DNA of 64,000 nt from Dichotomocladium elegans (Eukaryota; Mucoromycota; Mucoromycetes; Mucorales; Lichtheimiaceae), in contig JAIXMN010000014.1 in the NCBI GenBank assembly GCA_025716815.1, positions 62,001-126,000 on the forward strand. Direction: 5' to 3'. Positions 55,312 through 64,000 of this stretch are shown piece after piece. Position 1 is the stretch's first letter. Each line of letters begins with the position of its first letter. A program made the position numbers and the translations under genes. A model generated the notes under the pieces. That model searched no databases, had not been told where the DNA came from, and saw nothing but the letters and a program-made list of their open reading frames with translations.

Positions 55312-58300
55312 TTAGCAAGTAGATCTGACACCATGGAACAAAATAAAAAAAAAAGAAGCACTCGCCCTGTCCTTGACATGCTGTAAAAATTGTAAATAGC
55401 TCATGAGGTTATCAGTCCGGTCTTCAATAAGGTGTCCCATAAACCATAGCCGTTGATAAGGATCACCATCTTCCTTGATCAGGTAGAGATTCGGGTAATA
55501 GTTGCCTCGGCGCATCTCTCGAATTTTACCAATGAGCAGATTGACTTTCCGGTTGATGGGCGTGTCGACCACTGGCATCGATATTTTGCCAGTACGCAGC
55601 CCATCATACGATCTGACGTTGAACAGGTCGACACAGAGCTGAGGGACAACGCCTCGCCCAACCCACAACAAAATATGCTGACCGTTTTCCAGCAGATAGC
55701 ATCCATGGGGTTCAATGTTATCCACCGTCAGGTTGAGAGGAGGAGGGAGCATGACACCGTTTTCGGAAATCTCGCCAACCTTCAATCCATAATTTACAAT
55801 AGATAATAAAAACACACCCACTTCATCAAGCACAATCCACGTACCTCGGGCGGCATGTTGTGTAAAGAGTAGAGGTTGGAGTAAATGTAGGGAATCAGCA
55901 GCTGTAGCGGCATCGTCCTCAAAAGATTCATCGCATTCGATCGCATATCTGTCGGTATTTGCGAACTCTGACGCAAGGCGTCCTGCACGAGGTGTCATAT
56001 GGGATTAGCTCAAGATAAATCTTTTCTGCCGAAGCACTTTTTTACATGTTTGATTAAACCCAGTGCCAGCAGCGGGAGAAGCTTGAGATTGCTCGGTGCT
56101 GTCAGCTGTGGTGTAGAGCCAGGTCCTGATCCGAGAACATGTGACTTGTAAATGCCCAATATGTCGACGACCTTGTTGAGGACTAGATCGCGCGCATCAT
56201 CCAGTTTCGACGAAATACCACGTTCGACACCCTTGTTTGCCAAGTAAGCAATCAGAGCTTGTTGATTCACACTTGCGTACATTTCGGATATCGATGTCGT
56301 GACCGGGAGACAGAGTGTAATGACACGAATGCGACGCTCTCCGTGGCAGGTGGTGTGTAAAAGCGCGGTCTGGAAGCACGCGGTGGGAGACTTGATGTCT
56401 TCCTCAATAACAACCTCGACACAATATGACTGGTTGCGGGGAACATTCGGGAGCGCAAGTAGATCGGTGGACCGTATAAAAAAGTTACCATAAAATGCAT
56501 TCATACGGAGCCCTCGAGATGCGCGGATGCGAATCACTGCCTCTAGTCCAATCTCTTCCGCCAGGAGTTCCGCGAATTCGTGCGCAAACTTGAGTGCATC
56601 CTCTGTCCGGCTCGCGTTGAAACCAGGATAGTAGTATGTCTGACCGCCAGTATAGTGGGGCAAACAACCTGTGTGTGTGTGTGTATGTGTGTGTGTATAT
56701 GGCAGAACCCACGTGTTCTTCCAATCAGTAGCTATCCGGGCCCCTTCTCCTTTGTTTACATACTCAGGGTTGCCACATCAGCATACTGTCCACCAAATAT
56801 GAGCATGTCGCAAGCGACCTGCGATCTCGAGCAGTCTACCGCAAATGATTTGTAAAAAGGAGATGCCGCGTTGAGAAGCGTTGCTTCCTACGTAACATAA
56901 ATCATCTAGTGCTCGATTGGAGATGCGTCGGACAGCATACCTTGGCCGTTCCCAGCAATTTGACGTCCTCTCGTAGCTTCAGTGCTCCGGGACCAGCATT
57001 GGGGAGCGTGGATTGCAAACAGACAATCTTGCCACCATAAGCAGACTATGTGGCCGTACGATCCACGATGAGACGAAAAGATCGAACCGCAGAAAGCATT
57101 GGGATACTCACCACCATTTTGAATGCTGCTTGAAGCGCACTTCCTAATGCGTTGCCGACATTGGATGTAGATTTAAACATGCTCGGCAGCTTTTCGAGGA
57201 GAAGCTTGATTGCATCCATGCTATCCCCTAGATTTGCAAGGAGATTCTCAGGTTGAGGTAAGAAAACGTCATCGAGGTCGGACACTATCAGCATTTGCGG
57301 CTCGCTCAATTGCTGGTTAATGCTGTAGAAGTGAAGCGAGCTGTCAACAGTAATAAATGCCACCCGCGTTCGATTCTGGTTATTCGGGATACGATGGAGT
57401 GTGTCCATGATGGTCCGTGCGGCTGTTGCAAGCATCCCCGACTGGATAGATGGATAGGAGACATCGATCACGAACACATATGCAGGTGCCTGGGGCGGTC
57501 GAACCTTGATTTCACCAACACATTATGAATCCATTCAACCTTCCGTTCTCCTTCTTTTCCGTTTTACCATGTATTCCATAGGTGCGACGAATTCAACGCA
57601 CCCGTAATTTAGCTCAGCCCGTTTCCACCGGTCTGCTGGTCTTTGTGCAACCGCATCATAGTCGAAAGCCGACGGAACTACCACACCCGAAAACGTTATT
57701 GCTACGAGTGCTTAATGCATCAGTTTTGCTCTTACCATCGTTCAACAAAAAGCACATGTTGCACTTCCATCGCTGGCCGCCCTCGACGAATGTGATGTAT
57801 GGGTTAATATACGTTCGGCAGCGACGGCACCGTGCAATTACGCCATCGTTAATAACGGGTACAGGCTGCTATGTAGCATAAACATCCAACAAGGTCTTAG
57901 CAGTCGTTCATATGACACATAATCTATGGATCATTACTTCATCTTCTTTTACGGTTCGATACGGGGCAAGTACAAGTGCAAACGGCAAGCGTGACTTTTT
58001 CAAAAGCTGATCCGTGCTCGGAATGGCGTTTAGCGTGCAACACTTGTAGGACGGATCGCAGTTTGCATACGGCGAGTTTGTCAAGGCGGTCTAAATGGAG
58101 AAGAAGCCCATTGTCATTTTTCAAGTTTTCACTACGTTAGGTCCGTTTCATCTCACGTTTGGCGGTAGAGGAATAGGTTGTGGGTGAGCTTTTAACTCGG
58201 CAATATCCGGCCTTACACCGGATAGAGACACCGCCTGAGCCATCTATTGCGAAAAGAAAGAAAGAAAAAATAATCACGCCCTTTTAAAGAAATGGTAGCG

Positions 58301-59032
58301 ACCTACTGGTGGAGCTGCATTGTTGATCCCCATGGTGCCAAACTGCGAAGTCATCGTGTTGAGAGCAGAGCCCTGGTCATAGCCGGGTTGCACTGAAGCC
58401 GATCCAGGTTGTTGCTGGTTATATCCTTGAGTCTGAACGTTCGTTATAGGTGAACTAAATGGTGGCTGCTGCTGCTGCTGCTGCGCCATATAGCTAGGAG
58501 CAGAAGGAGCCGGCTCATCCATGTACGCCTTTGTGATCTGATCAGGGTACATTCTCTTGCGCCGATGATGTTCTGCTGTCGTCGGGACTTGATTCATGGT
58601 GGGGGATACGGGAGCCACGCTAGGATTTCCTGACGCGTCGGGTAGTACGATGCCACCGGCATCGGCACTGCTAACATTTCCAGGACGCACAGTTGTGTGC
58701 TGACCTGCGACTGGCGCAAGATTCTGTCTACCGTCACCACTCTGGAGTGCGGGACGATGAGAAGGATTTCCAAACGTTGGTGATTGAACAGGGCGATTGG
58801 GATGGAATCCCTGGGCGAAACGCGGCTGCTGGTGCGCGACCACGTTAGGATTGGGTGCGGAGGGAGTTAATGGAGGACGATTTTGCGCTCCAGGAGTAGG
58901 TGGGCGGAAGGAAGGGTTATGCGGAGAACCCTGCGCCGGACGAAAAGCAGGACTTGGCGCGCCCATAGGAGGTCGTGGTGCGGTTGGAGCGCCCTGTGCA
59001 GGAGAGTTTGGATATGGTGGTCGTTGGTTCAT
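55312..59032 (-). CDS. SEC24: COPII coat cargo-binding subunit SEC24
   Basis: Inner COPII coat protein that selects cargo on the ER with SEC23. Multi-exon, start [20 protein letters not shown] at 59032. A long Pro/Gln-rich disordered N-terminus (with a Gln run at 58466-58481) is followed by the linker PPNVR region, zinc finger [19 protein letters not shown] to [11 protein letters not shown] (about 57850-57740), trunk domain [58 protein letters not shown], then the beta-sandwich/helical part ([39 protein letters not shown]) and gelsolin-like end ([36 protein letters not shown]). An intron after NMPPE joins to [14 protein letters not shown]. The last residues before the stop at 55312 ([11 protein letters not shown]) look unlike other SEC24 ends, so a final small intron or a lengthened tail is possible. 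Confidence 0.92.
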
Positions 59033-59649
59033 GAAAGAGTGATTGCTCCTTTGACGGTAATGCCCAACTGAGGAAAGAAATGAAGGAAAAGAAAGAGAGG
59101 GTATGGAGCTTTGAAAGGTACAGAATGGAGCGCGGAGTGGGAATGGTTCATGCGCAACAATGCGCTGGGTTGTGTTGTTTGGAAGGAAAGCAAACCCCCC
59201 CCACCTGATGAATTTGATGCAACTTTTGACATTCTAACCAATAAGTGTGAACCACGATGTTCAGCATCCCCCAACCGGTGGATCTAACGCCCGACGCGTC
59301 AAGTCAGTTAGTGGCGCATATGATGCACACCTAGATTACTCTGTATCTGATGCTTTAGATCATCTAGCACTTGCGCAAGCAAATAGGACGAGCCTTTTCT
59401 CCTTCGTTAGGTCTCTCACACCAGGTAAATTGAAAACGCTGTTTTAGAAGCAGGCAAAGAAGATAAATAGATTGGGGTTTGTTTACGTTGGAAAGAAAGG
59501 AGGTGAAGTAAGTCTTGTGAGCGGGGGCCAATTTTCCCCGAATCGGCTGTGTGTGCCTGTCTGTCTGTCTGTCTGTCTGTGTCTGACTGATTTTTTTTTT
59601 GGCTGCGCTTTCCAGCTGGTTCTACGCGTATCCAATTTTTTCGACCATC
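59033..59649. other. Divergent promoter region SEC24 / GET3
   Basis: 617 bp. It contains an ATG-less open frame at 59247-59447 (see findings) and a CTGT tetranucleotide repeat (59557-59580) in the presumed GET3 leader. Confidence 0.45.
59557..59580 (+). repeat. (CTGT)n microsatellite
   Basis: About six CTGT units, 70 bp before the GET3 start codon, probably in its 5' leader or promoter. Confidence 0.9.
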
Positions 59650-61077
59650 ATGTCTGACATGTCATCCGATGACGAGTTCCAGCCTCTCGAGCCCACTCTC
59701 CAGAATGTGCTCGACCAAGACTCACTTCACTGGATCTTTGTCGGTGGCAAGGGAGGCGTTGGTGAGTATAAAAGTCCATCATGTTTTTCTTTGGCGTTCA
59801 TTTTTCTTTTGGCTTGCCAGGCAAAACGACCACATCTTGTTCCTTGGCAGTCCAGCTTTCCAAAGTCCGTGAATCCGTCTTGTTGATCTCGACTGATCCC
59901 GCACATAACCTTTCGGATGCATTCGACCAGAAGTTTTCCAAAGAGGCTACTTTGGTGAATGGTTTTGAGAATCTCTATGCCATGGTATTTTCGAAAATAA
60001 GGGGGGAAACGAGTGGATCGAACTAAAAGAATGGGTCTGTATGTGTTTTTTTTTCTTTTCTTTTCCTAGGAAATCGACCCTACCTCCAGTATCCAAGAGA
60101 TGATTGAACAATGTAAGAATAGGCTCCTGTGGCAACCGATTCTGTTGCTCATTAAGTGAACTAGCTGATCAGGGGAATGTCATGGGTTCGATGGTACAGG
60201 ACCTGGCGTATGCTATTCCGGGTGTGGATGAAGCCATGGGTTTTGCAGAAGTGATGAAGTATGGGAAGCGCGCACGCATGCAAGTGGGGTGGTTGATTAA
60301 CTGATCGGTCAATGTAGGCAGGTCAAGTCGATGAAATATTCTGTGATTGTGTTCGACACTGCGCCCACTGGACACACGCTTCGCTTCCTTTCATTCCCCA
60401 CTGTTCTTGAAAAAGCGTTGGCGAAGATCAGTGGTCTGAGCGGCCGATTCGGGCCCATGTTCCAGCAGGTTTGGGAAATGGCGCGATTGTTTATTCTGGT
60501 CGGGGAAACACTAATGCAGAGAGGTTTCCAAGATGTCGGGAATGATCGGCGTAAATGCGAACCAGGAAGACATGTTTTCTAAGCTGGAAGAAATGCGAGA
60601 GATTATTACCGAAGTCAATAATCAGTTCAAAGACCCTGCAAGTCATCATTTGTGATCTGCATCCTCCGCTGGTTAGCTAATTATGGAAATATATAGAACA
60701 CGACAACGTTTATCTGCGTGTGCATTTCAGAGTTCCTTTCCCTCTACGAGACCGAGCGCATGGTGCAGGAACTGACCGCTTATCACATTGATACGCACAA
60801 CATTGTCGTGAACCAGCTCCTCTTCCCCAGAGAAGGTAGGCCAGTGAAGGAGGAAAGGACCGTGAGGGTTTCGCTCATAAGTCGCCGGACAGGTTCGAAC
60901 TGTGAGCATTGCAATGTGCGACACAAGATGCAACAAAAGTATCTCGAGCAGATCTACGAGTTATACGAGGATTTCCATATTATTCGCATGCCGTTGCTCA
61001 CAAAGGAAGTTCGAGGAACAGAGAATATCAAGGAATTCAGCAAAATGCTGGTCGAGCCATACCAGCCTCCAAAATAA
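59650..61077 (+). CDS. GET3: GET3 ATPase (ArsA/TRC40), tail-anchored protein targeting
   Basis: Cytosolic homodimeric ATPase that carries tail-anchored proteins to the ER GET1/GET2 receptor. The start is [20 protein letters not shown] at 59650. The P-loop GGKGGVG is split by an intron from [13 protein letters not shown]. Further motifs: [20 protein letters not shown] (switch I), [19 protein letters not shown]-like [36 protein letters not shown] (switch II), [35 protein letters not shown], and the zinc-binding [15 protein letters not shown] of the dimer interface, ending [12 protein letters not shown] with TAA at 61075-61077. The intron at 60638-60696 uses a GC donor (GCAAGT) and joins FKDP to NTTTFICV. 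The sequence around 60835-60900, between PREG and CEHC, is probably another intron. Confidence 0.95.
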
Positions 61078-62780
61078 ATAGCTGTATGAATCACTATAAA
61101 TGATGCTGATCATTTTAAGATCGAGGATTCTAGAACCTTGTCTGAAAGAAAAAGCGCGGGGTGGGGTGGAGTTGGTAGTCGGAGCCAAAGGAAGCTTCGG
61201 AGGCTACCTTCAGATGGAAGGCTTTTCCGCAGACGGAAGCACACCGTTCTTCAAGTTGATCTGATTGCCATATCAGAAAAGAAAATAGAGAGAAAAGGCA
61301 TGTGCTTAGGTAAGATGGTAAAATGAGAAGCAGACGAAGCGCGTAACTTCGAGAGTGGCCTGAGCACTACTAAAAATAGCAAGTTGAATGATACATGGCA
61401 CGAAACGGTTGTGTCCTGGCGAGTCCCCTTTGAAGCTTCGGGGAGAAGTCCGTGCCTCCTTTTCAGAAGAGGGCGTGTTCCACTAGTCTGTGCATCATCA
61501 TATGGCCTTGTCGGGTATACAGCCAATAGGCCTCATGTTAGTAAACCGTCCTGGGCATGTAACACATAACTCCCCCCCTTTTCTTTTGGGGGGTGGGGGT
61601 AAGGAGGGAACAGGAAGGAAGGAATTCTGATGGGAGAAGATCTTCAAATGAAGTACAACATCCACACTTCTTCACACACATGGTTGCACCGAGAAAACAC
61701 AAAAAAGTCGAATGCTTTTGGACGATCGCCGGATTAAACATACGCACTCCCTTCTTTAGGACTCTAAGGAAAACAAGAAGACCACATCATCTGACGTGGC
61801 GGTGGGTGGTGGTGGGGGGGAGGGAGAAGGAGGTAGTCACCCCCCAGGGCCGATGAAGGGTAAGGAACCTGCGGGCCTTGTGCAAAGATAAGGTATCGGA
61901 TTGGAAGTTGGTGATTTCCGATAGAGGTGACACACACACACACACACACATGCACAGCGAAATAGGCCTTGAAGCGGAGCGCTTCTGGTTCATGGTCACC
62001 CCATCATCACCTGAGGAGCGGGGGAAAAAAAAAAGAAAAAAGCATACACTTGCACACGTCCCGTGAAGAGAATGAAGGAAGGAACCAACCAGACGAGCCT
62101 TGTAAACTTTCGACCGTCTCACAGGCCGATTTAGAAAATCTAAGCTCTTTTGCCCTCGTTTTGCTATTGAAAGGAACAAGATAGAACACGACGTAAAGAA
62201 ACCTTAATTTTTTTTTTGCATAAACCACGCAAAAGTCCGCACTGAAATTGATCGAATAAGAATTGAAATTATTTTAGTAACTACCAAGCGATTGGACTTG
62301 TTTCAGCTGTTCAGTTCCTGACGGGTGGAAATAGAAACAGGGCACCTGCATTCCCGCGTTCATAACTTGGGGCTTTTGGTTTTGTGGTGGCAAATGGCCT
62401 TATCCATTGCCTGGACATAAACTTTTTATAGATAGATAGATAGAATTCGTCTTTCATGCAAGAAAAGCAAAGTCAAATAAATACTACATGGGGAACCATA
62501 ATAAGAGAAGGAAGGGTTATCATACAATATCTGGGGTCGCAGAAAAAAAGGGCGAGAAAGGAAATCACACACGATAATAAATAAAAACAAAGAGAGGGGC
62601 GTTGGGGCAGGGGTGAGAAAAAAATTAGTACAGGTGAACAATGATTGAAGAGAACGGGAGGGGTAATGAAAGTGAGGAGAGAAGAAGGGTCAAGGATGGT
62701 GGCGGGAGTGACCACTGGAAGATAATAAAAAAGAAGGAAAACAGACTATACAAGAGAAGAAAGAGGTGAAGTAGGGCCGG
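61078..62780. other. Convergent intergenic region with simple repeats
   Basis: 1.7 kb between the GET3 stop and the stop of the beta-trefoil gene. It contains a CA microsatellite (61930-61950), G-rich tracts (61586-61600, 61808-61822), a GATA tetranucleotide run (62430-62442) and A/G-rich sequence at 62500-62770. No gene is supportable. Confidence 0.5.
61930..61950. repeat. (CA)n microsatellite
   Basis: A pure CA run of about ten units in an intergenic region. Confidence 0.95.
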
Positions 62781-63823
62781 TTAGCACGAAGTGAGAACTT
62801 GTTCGTAAAGATGGACGACAAGACGCCTTGCCAGATTGAGCGCTGTCTCCTTGTGATTGCTCAACTGATCGCATTGATCGTAAATGTGGTTTGCCTAAAG
62901 GCACACGTTGAGTAACGGGTTTTCTCGATTATGTCCGTTTTGCAGTTACCTCTTTCTGAGAAGCGGATTGGAGCGAGCCACATATTTGCTCAACGGGCGG
63001 CATTGGGTCGATCGTCGAGCGGTCCTGCATCCATTGGCGATAGGCTTCATAAGCGGCTGCCATAGCAATGGCTTTGTCGCTCAGGCGTGGGTTTCGCTCG
63101 AGATAGACCAGTTGATGACATTCTCGGAAGGCTTCCATCGTGTAGAGGGTGACCGAGCTTTGGGAGCCTCGTTTGGCTGGGCTGAGTCCTTGAGGAAAGA
63201 CGTCGTTGCCGGCGGAATGGCTATCAGAAAGGGGGGATGACGAACCATTAACAAAGGCGGCCATTTCGAGCGCGGCCTTGTCGTGCTCCGGAACAAAATT
63301 CCAGCGTTGAAAGTCATTGTCGAGAGATTGGATCGGAAAGAGAATGAGCTTGCAATCGGTGCCACTGCTGTTGGCATGGATGTCGAGAACCCAGTCGTCG
63401 TTGCTCACGGAGTAGATCACGCTGCCGGGCTGTTCTCTCCCGAATGAATCCGTAGACCCATTGCGAATTCCCCAGAGTTGATTGTGAGCCTCGCCTATGG
63501 GCTTTGCGTTGTACAAGCAGATCTCGGTTTCTTGGATGAGCCTGAGTTTCCCTATTGAATGAGGTGAGCCATTCTCCTCCTTGAGGTCCTGTCTCCTTCT
63601 GTTATTTACCCTTTCGTATGTCTAATACCAGCCCGGTCGCTTTGTTCCGGATGAACTGACCGTCCCACCGCCAAAGTTCATGGTCTGTAAAGCGAGGAGC
63701 TGCGACCATGACCTGTGATCGACAGGGGTCGTCGGCTGTATGTTGAGCAGTGATGACGTTGCCGGTAGAAACGGATCGAATGTAAACCCAATCGTTGTGG
63801 GTTGTTGCAGCAGTGGATACCAT
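62781..63823 (-). CDS. Ricin-type beta-trefoil domain protein with helical C-terminus
   Basis: Protein of unknown role with an N-terminal beta-trefoil (ricin B lectin-like) fold. Exons 63610-63823, 62950-63551 and 62781-62894 join to 930 nt (309 aa). The start MVSTAATTHNDWVYIRSVST is at 63823. Trefoil-like repeats are VYIRSVSTGNVITAQH then DHELWRWDGQFIRNKATG and VLDIRKGKLRLIQE, NQLWGIRNGSTDS then SVSNDDWVLDIHANSSGTDC, and DNDFQRWNFVPEHDKAAL. Each ends in a W-containing motif like the QxW of ricin B domains. The second half is helical (CHQLVYLERNPRLSDKAIAM, AAAYEAYRQWMQDR, YDQCDQLSNHKETALNLARR). There is no signal peptide, so it is likely cytosolic. Sugar binding is not demonstrated; this is a structural resemblance and I see no toxin enzymatic domain. 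Confidence 0.8.
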
Positions 63824-64000
63824 AGTGTGTGTTGAGGAAGATGTGTGCTTGCGTGTGCGTGTGTGAGGGTGAGTTGTGCGGTTGCCCCCTTCTCTCATGA
63901 AGGCAGCTTTATATATATGTTGTCCAGGACAACTAGCATAGACTTGCCTTTTTAGGTGAATAGAGGTCTCGTTCTCATACTATACTGACCCTCCGTTCTT
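63824..64000. other. Upstream flank of the beta-trefoil gene
   Basis: Contains a (GT/GTGT)-rich tract (63845-63870) and a TATATATAT stretch (63911-63919), which on the minus strand would sit about 90 bp before the start codon and may act as a TATA element. Confidence 0.45.

Noticed and set aside
57946..58130. Possible separate small gene within the SEC24 span
   Set aside because: The minus-strand sequence fits SEC24 (cysteine-containing SEC24 linker exon ending [14 protein letters not shown]), so it belongs to that gene.
1..64000. CRISPR array, operons, bacterial-type promoters or ribosome-binding sites
   Set aside because: The genes are intron-rich and eukaryotic; no regularly spaced repeats were seen.

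Overview
This window is a piece of a filamentous fungal nuclear genome, most likely an early-diverging mould of the Mucoromycota (Mucorales-type). The evidence is many short spliceosomal introns of about 45-150 bp, a GATA factor with an N-terminal DUF1752-like domain, an HSPA12-like Hsp70, an AKTIP/FTS-type E2 variant, a CLIP-170-like protein and a Ty3/gypsy element. The family-level placement is inference, because no search could be run.

Layout. Positions 1-17.1 kb are gene-dense: ribosomal protein eL6 (minus, cut by the left edge), the NAD-isocitrate dehydrogenase subunit IDH1 (minus), the GID/CTLH ligase subunit MAEA/FYV10 (plus), a two-finger GATA factor (plus), a thioesterase-like protein (plus), an HSPA12-like Hsp70 (minus), the mitochondrial ribosome assembly factor RSM22/METTL17 (plus) and an AKTIP-like protein (minus). 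A 4 kb gene-poor stretch follows. From 21.4 to 37.1 kb lie kinesin-5, an unrecognised coiled-coil protein, a CLIP-170-like microtubule plus-end protein, a PPZ-type phosphatase, an unassigned and possibly decayed coding region, and class II fructose-bisphosphate aldolase. From 37.1 to 52.9 kb the DNA is AT-rich and nearly gene-free. It holds a solo LTR, a complete Ty3/gypsy element with apparently identical LTRs (43688-48042) and a tRNA-Phe gene. The right end (52.9-64 kb) returns to dense genes: a ZDS1-like protein, the COPII coat protein SEC24, GET3 and a ricin-type beta-trefoil protein.

The genes are mainly housekeeping: translation, TCA cycle and glycolysis, mitoribosome assembly, microtubule function (kinesin-5, CLIP-170), secretion and tail-anchored protein targeting (SEC24, GET3), and signalling (PPZ, ZDS1, GATA). 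They form no operon or obvious cluster. MAEA/FYV10 (turnover of gluconeogenic enzymes), aldolase and IDH all belong to central carbon metabolism, but nothing in the sequence links their regulation.

The most unusual item is the retroelement. Its single ORF starts 12 bases after the 5' LTR, directly at two nucleocapsid zinc knuckles. There is no room for a capsid domain, yet protease, RT, RNase H and integrase are intact and the LTRs look identical. Other notable points are a tandem GATA-finger exon duplication, two GC-AG introns (RSM22, GET3), two in-frame introns whose length is a multiple of three, and several coding-like but unassigned stretches.

Exon joints were deduced by eye from reading frame, splice consensus and family motifs. 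Where I could check that the joined length is a multiple of three (Hsp70, CLIP, ZDS, coiled-coil protein, beta-trefoil protein, GATA), it is.
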